64,000 nt of DNA from Paragyromitra xinjiangensis (lineage: Eukaryota > Ascomycota > Pezizomycetes > Pezizales > Discinaceae), in the NCBI GenBank assembly GCA_038503065.1, contig JBCAMK010000001.1, forward strand, positions 2,108,001-2,172,000. Direction: 5' to 3'. Numbering within the stretch: position 1 is the stretch's first letter; each line of letters starts with the position of its first letter. Positions 34,687-44,897 of this stretch are shown piece after piece. The notes under the pieces are model-generated. The model had not been told where the DNA came from. It saw nothing but the letters and a program-made list of their open reading frames with translations, and ran no database searches. Both the position numbers and the translations under genes were made by a program.

Positions 34687-36623
34687 TGGAACTTTAACTC
34701 TTAGTTTTTACTTGACCCTGGGTTCTTCGAGAGACCAAGAAGCACTGCAGATATTTTAAACAATTTTAGCGTTCTATACCTCAGAAAACGTGGTGTGTGA
34801 GAGCGAAACCTGATTTGTGGGTTTACCCATCGGAATGTGAATATCCGAGTGACGTATTATGATTGGATATAGCCTTGGTGGAGAAGAAAAATTTCCTGAC
34901 CTTTATAGTCTTCAAAGCTATGGAAATCAAGAGCCTGAAACCTATGATCCGGTGTTAATTCCTATTTACATTTTCTAGTGAAATATGACATTCATTGTGG
35001 CTCACCATTACGGGTTTTTCGAAGTTATTTTTCAACACCGCGGCGCAAAAACCCATCAAGGTATTATAATAGAACACATGTACTTTTCCTTGGCACAGGG
35101 AGGGAGCCGACGCTTGTATACATGTAGGTGAATAAAACCGAGACATGAGTAATGTATATGTATCTTTGCATACATTAGAAATGATTAATATGCAGCCATA
35201 TGCTGGGAATCATGTGACTAGATTGATAGTTGACTTGTCAAATCGCTTAGGCTCCCAATAAGGTCTGAACAAACAGAAGATCAATTGCGGAGATGTAGCT
35301 CTGGCTGGCTGAATCTCGTTTGAGCTGGGGAAGATGCTAGGCAACAGAAGTCCTCAGGGGCTTGGCACCACTGCGAAAATCAGCCGCAACATGACGCGTT
35401 ACCAAAACGCCAAGGTTAGACCTTTTCGAGCACTTTGCCCAACTGAGCTCGCTTTGATACAAGGGAAACACCAAGAGTGCCTGGTAGCGAGGCTATCACA
35501 AACTTCTTCGTCTCCTAGCTCCATATCCTTGCCAGAATCTATATCATTCGTCGCTTGATTAACCACTCACTTTCGTGTCATACTAGACCATTTGATTCCA
35601 CTTCAAGCTCACCCTTAGCATTACAGACGTTGAGAGTTGTATGGAACAGATGGGAAAAGTGACATGCGGGACAGAAAGAGAAACAGAACTGCTGGCCTAA
35701 ACCCAAACCTAGGGTTGCAGAATAATATAACCACAGATCCAAACACCCTTCCCACAACCATGGCGCTCCTCCTCTTTTCCATCACGCCTCTCCAATAAAA
35801 TATTTGAAAAAGAAAAGACATCGGTATTTCCCCCTATCACCGTCTTATTCCAGCGCAGACCAGCCCTCCTAGACCACGGATGGGACCATAACCTTCCTGG
35901 ATACCAGGAAAAGGGAAATATTGTAAGGTTAACATTAGAAAGAAAGGGAAAAAACCACCAGCTCGACGTCCCCTCGAAAAAAAAAAGAAAAACAAAACAA
36001 AAGCAAACACGCCAGATAGACGCAAGACATAATATCAAATGAATGGCATGCCCTGGATATCTTTTTTTGAAACACGCATACAACACGCCCCGAGGAGGTA
36101 CGAGAAAAGAGAAAAAACAATACCGAACATAGAGACAGAAGGGTAATATACTAAAAAAGATTAACGAGAATAAGAATGAAACGAAGAACGACCCTTTTTA
36201 CTCCTTATTCACCTAAGATTGATCATGAAGCCCTATTCCCCTTTCTGGCTGTTCTGCTGTTTGCTAGTAAAATTGCAAACCCTACTAGATAGAACGAGTA
36301 GCAGAAGGCAGACAGTTGTAGAAGCCGAGGACAAAAAAGCAACGTTGATGATACAGACAAGTGACCTCATGAGGTCTCTTGATTAGATGAAATGTCTTGA
36401 ACAAGACGAGGTGTTTCTATGTTGCTGTTTGGGGGTGCCTAGGCTGATAGCTGTTCTTCTGAGAGCCGAAAAAAGAAGGGTCTCCGGGGATAGAACAACT
36501 AGAAAAGGAAAAAGAAGAGTAAAATAAAGATGTTCGATAGGACGACGATGATTGCAAGAGGGATTTCGATATAGCATTGCGAAATTTGTTTCAAGTGGAT
36601 TGGGGATGTTCCTGCCCCATGAA

Positions 36624-37198
36624 CTAACAGATGACGCAGCAGTTGGGTCCGCTCTGCTGGGGCGCGTATGGATCTTCACGCTTGTCGACCTATTGTTTGA
36701 GACAAGGGCAGAGTAAGTAAAGTCACCAAGACTGGACACACGTGGGCCAACAAAAATCAAGAGCGTGAGTATTTGTGTTAAGATTGATTGATGAAGGTGT
36801 GTTTCTTTGATGAACGAGAGGTGTATTAAGAATGATGAAAGGGAGGAAGGGGCGCATTAGCTTACCGAGCCCCAAGTCGATGGTACCATGAAGTCCTTTG
36901 TAGTGCGTGTGTAATTGATCATCCTAGGGCTAGGTGTTAGCATCCTGAAGAATATGTACAAAGTTGCGAAGATAATGTGCGCGTGTGCACGTTACCGGTT
37001 TTAGAAGTTCATAGATGGATTTAAAGCGGAATAAACGCAGGAGAGGGGGACATACGATTGGCAAGCTTCCGATACCTTCACTCGCGGTCTATCAAGATCT
37101 TCTCGCAGCCTCGCGTTTAGCTCCGTTAATCGTCTCAATTTCAACTCCGCCATCGTCTGCTTCTTCTCCCTCACACCTCCTGCACTGTGAACTGCCAT
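36624..37198 (-). CDS. ste18: Heterotrimeric G-protein gamma subunit, three exons
   Basis: Minus-strand exons 37198-37056, 36923-36866 and 36689-36624 give 88 residues, the usual size for fungal G gamma. It pairs with G beta at the plasma membrane and carries pheromone or nutrient receptor signals. The core [20 protein letters not shown] with [13 protein letters not shown] is the conserved gamma helix; [17 protein letters not shown] and [12 protein letters not shown] follow. The C-terminus is a CAAX box, CVIC, preceded by another Cys, so prenylation with adjacent palmitoylation is expected. Introns of 132 and 176 bp use good splice sites and the join is in phase. The chosen start gives MAVHSAGG before the conserved core; a longer N-terminus through an upstream exon cannot be excluded. 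Confidence 0.93.
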
Positions 37199-38576
37199 AT
37201 CGCCTCTAGAACTGTGTTGACTGTTGGTGGAATGGATGGTGTGGCCGGCTCGTCAAAGAGGCGAAGACAGTCAAGATAGCGATACGCGGTCGAACCAAAG
37301 GGTGATTCGTCGAGAGATGCGCAGTTGACCAACAACAATAGGGAATATGAAGGATGGACGGGGGAAGGGGGACGTGAAGTATTACGGAGTGAGAAGAATA
37401 CAGTTGACAGACGGACGGGACAAGGAGAGGCTGAAGGTCGGTGATGGGTCGGAGTAAAGACTGAGGAAGGAAACGTTCGAGAAAGGATCTTCTGCCGTTG
37501 TTTGAAGGGGGGGGGTACAGGTGATGATGAATGGCAGAGAGAGTAGGCAGCTGGGGGATGATGGGCTGGAAGAGAGCAGAGCAGGTAGGCGTTAGCGGGA
37601 AAAAGGGGAGAACGATGTATCGGTACCGTGACAGGAAAGTGTGAGTACGATGGTGGTTAGTGCGATGGGGCGGGCAGAGGCTGCTGCGGGAGTTCGGAAC
37701 GGGGGAAGAGGGGTTAAGGCTTTCTGGATACTTACATGTACTTTGTTCGTTTCCGTTCTACGATCGATAGGGAAAATAAGTTTGTGATGGACAAGAAGAG
37801 GTTTGGAAACACCAGCCAAGAAAGAGATTATGGATTATGGGGTGCCTGCTCGCTCAACGGCCTGCCTATGCCTGTACGTAGCGAATAGGTTCTGATGTGA
37901 TGTGTATGTAAGGTGGGTAATTATCACTGCAGGCGAGAGAGAGAACGGGATGGGCAGCAGAGGCAACCCGAACGGTTGGCTCAGGGGGGACAAAGGCGAT
38001 TTGAGCGAAACTTGCTAGGGATTACAGTTATTGCTGGAGACAGCACGGAAAAGGAACTTGAAATTTGTATTTTAGTACTGGGGCAACGGTAGGGAGAGAC
38101 TCTGGGAAGGATCTGGGGAGAGCGAAAGCTCCACCAGCACGGCCGGTCCCCGACTGGGCATGGCGTGTGGACTTTAGGCGCAACGGGGCTAGGCCGCAGG
38201 CTGGAGCAGAAGGAGGATTGCATTTCTGCGACTGCCGGGGAACACAACGTCTGGAAAAGGAAGGGCGCAGTTTTCAACCATGTACTCAGATGGTGCAAAT
38301 TCGAGACCCGAAAAAGAAGGAGCAAGAATCAAACACCAAAACAGAGCTCCAAGGCCTTAAAATGAATGAATGTATAAAGCGCGATGGACCTACACACGAA
38401 CGGATGCTGCATTCCCCATACGCACACAGTTTCCTCTGTTTGGGCACCTTCTTGTTTACTCGACCGAGCAGGCATAGACAGGTCGCATTCATGCACGCAC
38501 GCGAAGGACAACTCAGAACCCCAAACATCAGTTTGCGATCGAGTGACGAGTGTTCAAACAGCACCTTCACTAGGCA
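37199..38576. other. Upstream region of the G gamma gene
   Basis: The plus strand is purine-rich from about 37330 to 37530 (GGGAAGGGGGA, GGGGGGGG), that is, pyrimidine-rich on the minus strand, fitting the G gamma promoter or leader. One TACATGTA occurs at 37733. Frames in this region overlap on both strands and are not credible genes. Confidence 0.4.
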
Positions 38577-38778
38577 TACCGTATAAACTCGGTCATAACG
38601 AAGTGGCCTGGACTGAGACCGTATGATAGAATAAACGTCTCAATTGGTGCGATCGACTTCAGGCTCAGTTACAACCAGTAAATAAGCAACCCAAACCCTT
38701 ACTCACAGCTATTCAGAGTGTGGGTATGCCCTACAGTCTCGGTCCAGGCCACTTCGTTATGACCGAGTTTATACGGTA
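38577..38778. mobile_element. MITE with about 46-bp terminal inverted repeats, TA flanks
   Basis: The left arm starts TA|CCGTATAAACTCGGTC at 38577 and the right arm ends GACCGAGTTTATACGG|TA at 38778. The arms match over about 46 bp with only two differences, both transitions. The total length is about 200 bp and there is no coding frame. High arm identity suggests recent insertion or preserved pairing. It lies about 390 bp upstream of the eIF3a start, so it may fall within or near that promoter. Confidence 0.88.
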
Positions 38779-39166
38779 GCTAACTAGAGAGTGGCATTAA
38801 GAAAAAAATATGCGGGGTTTGGTTACCAATTCTACGATGTAAGTGCCTGCCTGTGAAGATGGAGTATTTGGGCGGCCTGTGATTTTGGGTAGTGGAGGAG
38901 CAGTCACACCACACCAAAAAAAAGGTAGCAAATTTTTGTAGAAGTGATTTGGAGGGCGAAAAAAACCCCCTAAAATTACCCTTTTCGGGGCTTCGGGAAG
39001 AAAAAAAAGTTCTTGGCCTCATCATCAGTTTGAGGTCTCCAACTGCAGCCATCTCAACCACAACCTCAACGACAGCAACTTTCATCGCCAACCTATCTTC
39101 AACGACATCAGCACTGGAAACACTGCTAACCCAATATTTCCATTTGGCTGCGTTTAATCCGCGATC
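38779..39166 (+). promoter_or_regulatory. eIF3a upstream region
   Basis: The 388 bp between the MITE and the eIF3a start include pyrimidine- and CAAC-rich sequence at 39040-39110, typical of a leader for a highly expressed fungal gene. No specific site is claimed. Confidence 0.4.
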
Positions 39167-42100
39167 ATGGCTCCCCCTCCTCATGCGAAGCCCGAGAATG
39201 TTCTTAAGGCGTGTTATCCCCCATCTCATGATACCCCCACCTACCCCTACCCCGCTATATTGATCGCTAAATCCTTCTATCTTCACAGAGAGCGCAAGAG
39301 CTTGTTGCTGTCAACAAAAATCTAGGTGCCCTCGAGCTCCTCCATGAACATGTTACCTCCAAGCGATCTCGGAACTCTCCAATCGCTTCGTTAGAGCCAG
39401 TTATGATCCTTTTTGTCGAGCTTTGCGTGAGTCTTCGAAAGGGAAAGACCGCAAAGGATGGCTTGTACCAGTATAAGAACATTGCTCAGAACACGAGCGT
39501 GCAGACTATTGAGGTTCGCCATTACCGAATTTCCTACGTTTCAAGGGCTTTGCTGACTCGATGTCTCATAGTTGGTTCTCCGCAGATTCATCGAGCTCGC
39601 TGAGGCAAAAGTCACTGAAGCCCAGGAGCGGGCTGAACAAATCACTCTGGATGCCATCGATGATCTCGAGGCTTCTGAGACCCCCGAGTCGATTATGCTC
39701 TCCACAGTTTCTGGTGAACAGTCGCGGGACCGAACTGATCGAGCCGTCGTCACTCCCTGGCTGAAGTTCTTGTGGGAGACTTATCGTACTGTTCTTGATA
39801 TTCTCCGTAACAATGCCCGTTTAGAGATTATGTATCAAAGTACGGCTTTGCAGGCATTCCAATTTTGTTTGAAATATACTCGCAAAACTGAGTTCCGAAG
39901 GCTTTGCGAACTCTTGAGGAATCACGTCCAAAATGCCGCCAAGTACTCGACTCAAATGCATGCCATCAATCTGAATGACCCTGATACCCTCCAACGCCAT
40001 CTAGATACTCGCTTCCAACAACTCAATGTGGCTGTTGAGCTCGAGCTTTGGCAGGAGGCTTTCCGGTCTGTGGAGGATATCCACACTCTGCTCAATCTGA
40101 GCAAGAGGCCTGCCAAAAATGTCATGATGGCCAACTACTACGAAAAGTTGACCCGGATATTCTTGGTTTCGGACAACTACCTCTTCCATGCTGCCGCTTG
40201 GAGCAGATACTACAGTCTTCTCCGCACCAGCGCGGCTCAAGTAGCTGCCGGGCAGTCAACTAAGAAGGATTCCCCTGCCACCACTGAAGCTGATCTTAGC
40301 CGCGCCGCTTCTCTATACCTTTTGGCTGCCCTTTCTATTCCGGTCATCAGTCAAGCCCGTTCTAAAGGTGCCCTGGTTGATGTTGACGAGGCTAAAAGAA
40401 ACAAAAACACCCGCTTAACTAATCTCCTCGGAATGGCTAGAGCTCCTACTCGTGCTGGATTATTCAAAGATGCTATCGGCAAAGGGGCACTTAAACGTGC
40501 TAGGCCAGAAATCTGCGATCTCTACAGCATCCTTGAGGTCGATTTCCACCCTCTTAGCATTTGCAAAAAGATCTCTCCGATCCTCACCCAAATTGCAGCA
40601 GAACCGGATATGAAGCCTTACGTCTTGCCTCTTCAACAAGTCATCCTCACCAGATTGTTCCAACAGCTTTCCCAAGTTTATGATACAGTTCAGCTCAGCT
40701 TCGTTATCAACCTGGCGTCTTTCCCTGCTCCTTTCGAAGTTACTCCTTCCATTATCGAAAAATTCATCATGAACGGCTGTAAAAAGGGAGATTTGTCGAT
40801 TCGTATCGACCACGCTGCTGGTGTTTTGACGTTCGAGTCTGACATCTTTTCGTCTACGAAGCCCCTCCACACTGGTTCTCCAACAGGATCAGCCGAGAAA
40901 GAAACGATGTCGGTTCAAAAACTTCAGAGCACTCCCTCCGAGATCGTCCGCACCCAGCTCTCTCGACTTGCCAAGGCTCTTTATCTTACTGTTTCTTACG
41001 TTGACCCTGAATTCCAACAAGCACGTGCCGATGCTAAAGCGGCAGCGTATGTTAGGGCTCAGGCTGGCGCCCAGAAAGAACACGAGAATACTCTTGCAAG
41101 GAGAACAATTATCGAAAAGAAGAAGGAAGCTGCTGAGAGCGCCTTGCTTAAGAAGGAGAAAGAGGAGGCCCAGCTACGCATGATCCGCGCAGAAGAAGCC
41201 CGTGCTGCTGAGGCAGCCCGTGTTGCCGAGCAGCAGAAGAAGCGTGAATTAGAGAGGCTTAAACAAGAGCAGGAAAAGATTCGCAGGGAAGAGCTCAAGA
41301 AGCAGTTGGATGAGTTGTCTCTCGATACTAAGATCGATGTCGAGAACCTCGAGGACCTCGATAGCAACCAACTTAGGGCTATGAAGCTTGCCCAGCTAGA
41401 GAAAGAGAAGAGAGAGATGGCCGATAAACTGAGAATCACTGGCAAGAGGATTGATCATCTTGAGCGTGCCTATCGCCGCGAGGAAGTCAAGATCTTGCCC
41501 CAAGATTTGGAAAGACAGAGAGCCGAAGATCTGGCAGCATATGAGGAGAAGAAGAGGATTACACTTGAGAATTCGAAGAAGCAGCATGAGGATGCCGTTG
41601 CGCTGAAAAAACGCTTAAGCAGACTCGTGACTCCTTATGAACAGTTTAGAGATGAAATCAAGCAACAGAGGCACCAAGAGTTCGAGCAGAGACGGAAGAA
41701 TGCCGAGAAACAACTTAAGGCCGAAATGGAGAAGAGAAGGCAGGATGTTCGTGCTGAGAGGGAGAGGAAGAGGCTCGCGGAGGAAGCTGCGCAGAGGAAA
41801 AGGGCTGAGGAGGAGGAGAGGGAACGCCAGGAAGAAGAGGAGAGGGTCAAGAAGGAAGAAGAGTTAAGGGCTAGGATGGCGGAGGAGAAGTCGAAGCGTG
41901 AAGAAGAGAGGAAGTATGTTTTTTTCTCTTCTCTTGCTAGCTTGTCCAACCATGCGGAAATATTGATAATAGCACAGGAAACTCGACGAAATTGCAGCAA
42001 AACAACGCCAACGCGAACAAGAAGCCGAGGAACGCAGGGCCCGCGAGAAAGCAGAACGCGAAAGTAATAAGCGCGCCCCAGTGGAAACTACAAGCCCTGA

Positions 42101-42557
42101 CTCTGGAGAACCCACTCGCCGCTGGGTTCCGTCGGCACGTGTTGGGGGAGGAGGAGGAGGCTGGCGCGATCGTGTCGCCGCAAAGGGGATAGATTCGGAA
42201 TCTACACCACCCCCCGTCAATGGCTCTAGTGCTGCATCTTCAAGTGCCCCAACCGAGCGTAGGAGGCTAAACGTTGCCCCACGCACCGCACCGATTGTAA
42301 AAGAAGATGCTCCTTCCCCGCCTCAGGCTGCTCCGGTTCGGGAATCTGAGAAACCTACCACCGATGGACCCCCCGCCGATGCTCTCAAGCCAGGGGTTTA
42401 CAGACCTGGAGCTCTCAGCGGTCGTAAACTGAATGCAGAGAGGCCGGAGTCACCGGTCGCAGGTGTTGATCCCGACAAACGACCTGGGAAATATGTTCCC
42501 CTCAGCCAGAGGGGCAAGGAGAGTGGAGGCGGCGGTGGTTGGGGGAGAAAGGGTTAA
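39167..42557 (+). CDS. tif32: eIF3a, translation initiation factor 3 subunit a, four exons
   Basis: Exons 39167-39208, 39289-39513, 39572-41913 and 41978-42557 give 1062 residues. eIF3a is the scaffold subunit of eIF3, which binds the 40S ribosome and supports assembly of the 43S complex and mRNA scanning. The N-terminus [11 protein letters not shown], then [21 protein letters not shown] and [20 protein letters not shown] are family hallmarks. A PCI domain lies at about 405-520. A long charged coiled coil follows from about 575 to 900. The C-terminus is Gly/Pro-rich with [21 protein letters not shown] and GKYVPLSQR, typical of fungal eIF3a. The first intron gives the conserved LKRAQEL only if a GC donor is used. 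The other introns are GT-AG. Size fits fungal homologues. Confidence 0.96.
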
Positions 42558-43355
42558 ACCCCCGCTTCTATTCAGGTTTTCTATTTGTTTGGGCCATAAA
42601 AGAAGTAGGAATGAAGAAAAAAAGAGGAGTGGGTGGATACGGGGGCAAAAGCATCTTTGGTTTAGGGAATGTGGTTTTGGATGCGAATAGTGGAGGTTTT
42701 GTTTTCTTTGGCTTTCAGATTTACTCTTTATGATTACGATCATGTTTGCATACGGGCAGAGTGTTGGAGGTACAGAGGGTCTAGGTTGTCACGATAAATA
42801 AGGGCTCGTATTTTTACCCTTATTATTTCGTTGTTCTCTTCGTTACCGCCACTATATGCGACAACGAAATGATGTGATATCAGGTTTTCGTTTGGTTAGG
42901 CGTTCCATATTCGCAGCATAGCAGGTATGGTTAGCGAAAGATGGAGGCCAATTTTATCCGTTCAATTTCATGCACTTGCTCTGAACAAGATTTCATCCTG
43001 ATAGAGGAGCTTCCGATCTTTGGTGCGTCTCTATAAAAAGTAGACCATCACTTCCCATGCGGCTCTGAAGCACCTATTTCCTGAACATAAGAAACCGCTA
43101 TCCGTACTTCTAACGATTTGTATCATCGCATTCTTGAAAATCCGTTTCCCTTACATTAAATCGTAACAAACGCGAGAGGATAAATCTCATTTCCAGATAC
43201 TTCCGAAGGAGATTTCTTCATATATTTATGCTCGTAAAGAGAGGATAGGGAGATACCCACTTAGAGGCACCACCGTAACTCCGATAACACAAATGTAGCA
43301 ACGAGATGAGGCGTATGTTGCGAGTAGAGATAGTAGGACAAGTGTGACCGGTTAT
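42558..43355. other. Convergent intergenic region between eIF3a and MDM35
   Basis: About 800 bp holding the 3' ends of two convergent genes. Apart from T-rich stretches consistent with transcript ends, nothing is visible. Confidence 0.45.
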
Positions 43356-43812
43356 TTAGCGTTTTGACTGTTTCGCGCTGTCGTTATTCGGTGAGGCTTT
43401 TCGTGCTTCCTCAATCATGGTGTCGATTCCCTTAGACTTTAGGGCCCTCTACAGACTTTTAGCGATAAGGTGGAAGAGATATGTAGGAAGAGAGACGAAC
43501 GTTCAAACAAACTTGATACTCTTTAAATAGGCCTGCACATTCGTCCGTTTGCGACTCTCCTCGTAGGTACTCTAGGGATTTCGCCCCCAATCAGTCCTTC
43601 TATCACTAAAACTTTAGGGTAAGCCTGGTGATGGGGAGCAGTACTTTCTGAATACCACTTTATGAAGCAAGTATCATATCGTTCTTTCTTCTCGGAACAT
43701 TCCTGCATCGGAAGAACCCTGTTAGAGGCCTCACGGAAAAAGTCGTTGAATTGGTGGCGCATAGCTTTTTTGGTCTTGGGCAAGGACTTACGGGGTCGAT
43801 CGAGGCAGACAT
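43356..43812 (-). CDS. mdm35: Mdm35, twin CX9C mitochondrial intermembrane-space protein, four exons
   Basis: Minus-strand exons 43812-43792, 43702-43645, 43571-43501 and 43448-43356 give 80 residues, the usual Mdm35 size. Mdm35 (TRIAP1 in animals) is imported through the Mia40 disulfide relay and partners Ups1/PRELI-type proteins that carry phosphatidic acid across the intermembrane space for cardiolipin synthesis. The spliced protein starts MSASIDPECSEKKERYDTCF and continues KWYSEKYLRGES, then DECAGLFKEYQVCL. Both CX9C motifs are exact (C-SEKKERYDT-C and C-AGLFKEYQV-C). Introns are 89, 73 and 52 bp, GT-AG. Several acceptors are possible at the second intron; the one chosen restores the conserved KYLRG. 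An unspliced 86-codon frame in the same place shows only the first motif and is an artefact of intron reading. Confidence 0.94.
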
Positions 43813-44278
43813 TTTCTCTGCTTTTTATCCCGAGAAAGAGTGTAGCTTCCTACGGCGGTAATCAAGAAAGGAATGCTGGTGGTATGATTTTGTGGTGACT
43901 TTGGCCTTCAGGGATGGAAAGTTGGATGGAGTGATGTTCAGCCACGGAAAAACTTTTTTCCGTCAACAATGACAAGCACGGATCCCCATCGTTCCATTCT
44001 CATGTCTAGGTCTCCTGTTTTCCGTCAACATATTGGATATGCATGAACTAGGTCTTGTCCAGTGGGTTGAGTGGCATTAACGTCAAGTAGGAGGGAGGAG
44101 GGAGGGGGAAGGGGAGGGGAGGTTAGTGGGGTGGTATGTACACGCATTCAATCCTACATACATGTAGGTATTATGCTCGCACAACAGTCCCCAGAAATCT
44201 ACTCACAAAACAGCAGTACATATATTATGAAAATTCTACAAAATTGGCAAATGAACTACACTGCACCAGCCCTGTTCA
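43813..44278. other. Spacer between MDM35 and the Rdx gene
   Basis: 466 bp upstream of MDM35 and downstream of the Rdx gene, both on the minus strand. It should contain the MDM35 promoter. A G-rich GGGAGGAGGGAGGGGGAAGG run lies near 44090-44110 on the plus strand (C-rich on the coding strand), and a TACATGTA at 44159. Confidence 0.45.
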
Positions 44279-44897
44279 TCAACCGCAATCTTCACAACCC
44301 CCGCTATTATCCCCCTTCGGTGCACACGCGAGATTTACTTGCTGCATCTCCTCTGTCTGTTTTCCCGATACCATTGGCACTACTGGTTCTATAATTGGTT
44401 TCTTCTTACCGTCGACGTGGCCGAGATCTCGGCCAGGATCTATCACATCGCGTACCCGTTTCTTGAGTTCCTGTAAAGCAGTGAGTAAGTTTTGATTGCC
44501 AAAAATATCGGTAGGCACGAACCTTAGTCTCTGGAAACCCGCCATCCGTTTTTCTATTCCACAGAACCGTCTTATTCATTGCTGCTGGCTCTTCGCCCGA
44601 GGCTAGAGTCGGGCTTTGATGGTGTATCTCAACGACGAATACACCGCCTGTGGCCGGGAGCAGAGAGACTTCACCAAGAGAGGTCGAGAAAGTAGAGAGG
44701 AGTTCTTGGGCGTACTAAATGTTTCTTAATTCATTGTTACACTATGAACTCATCTAGAAAGGTGGACATACATATGCAGCACCTGAGGAAGGAAGTTAGC
44801 ACAGGAAACAAGAATACAGGTTGATCTACGCACGCAGAAGCCATTTGCACTGTGTGCAGAACTGAATTGTTACTCGGGGGTATTTAATATCTTCCAT
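44279..44897 (-). CDS. Rdx-family (SelW/SelT-like) thioredoxin-fold protein, four exons
   Basis: Minus-strand exons 44897-44834, 44782-44772 (only 11 nt), 44714-44523 and 44470-44279 give 152 residues. Rdx proteins are small thioredoxin-like redox proteins related to selenoproteins W, T and H; fungal members have Cys in place of selenocysteine and their substrates are not established. The redox motif is FCTQC at residues 13-17, followed by KWLLRAAYYAQELLSTFSTSLGEVSL, TGGVFVVEIHH, VLWNRKTDGGFPETKELKKRVRDVIDP and GRDLGHVD, all family hallmarks. The tail ends GGCEDCG, adding two more Cys. The 11-nt exon is needed to restore LLRAAYY. Introns are 51, 57 and 52 bp, GT-AG. The phase sum is exact. 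Confidence 0.92.

Larger units (their letters stand above)
29131..36623. other. Gene-empty region of about 7.5 kb
   Basis: No frame longer than about 125 codons and none that I recognise. It contains three TACATGTA palindromes (32234, 32290, 35119), a cluster of TTCTAT/ATAGAA hexamers at 32674-32792, a 15-bp tandem duplication at 33343-33372 and a two-unit telomere-like motif at 34675-34686. The sequence from about 31 to 35 kb is AT-rich with stops in all frames, which suggests old decayed repeats. From 35.6 to 36.6 kb it is A-rich on the plus strand and probably includes the 3' flank of the G gamma gene. Confidence 0.45.

Noticed and set aside
38065..38586. 173-codon plus-strand frame
   Set aside because: It runs into the left arm of the inverted-repeat element, has no recognisable motif and overlaps competing minus-strand frames.
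41059..42286. Minus-strand frames of 121-140 codons opposite eIF3a
   Set aside because: Ser-rich antisense shadows of the Glu/Lys/Arg coiled coil of eIF3a.
43523..43783. 86-codon single-exon frame on the minus strand
   Set aside because: It reads through introns of MDM35; splicing recovers both CX9C motifs and a complete protein.
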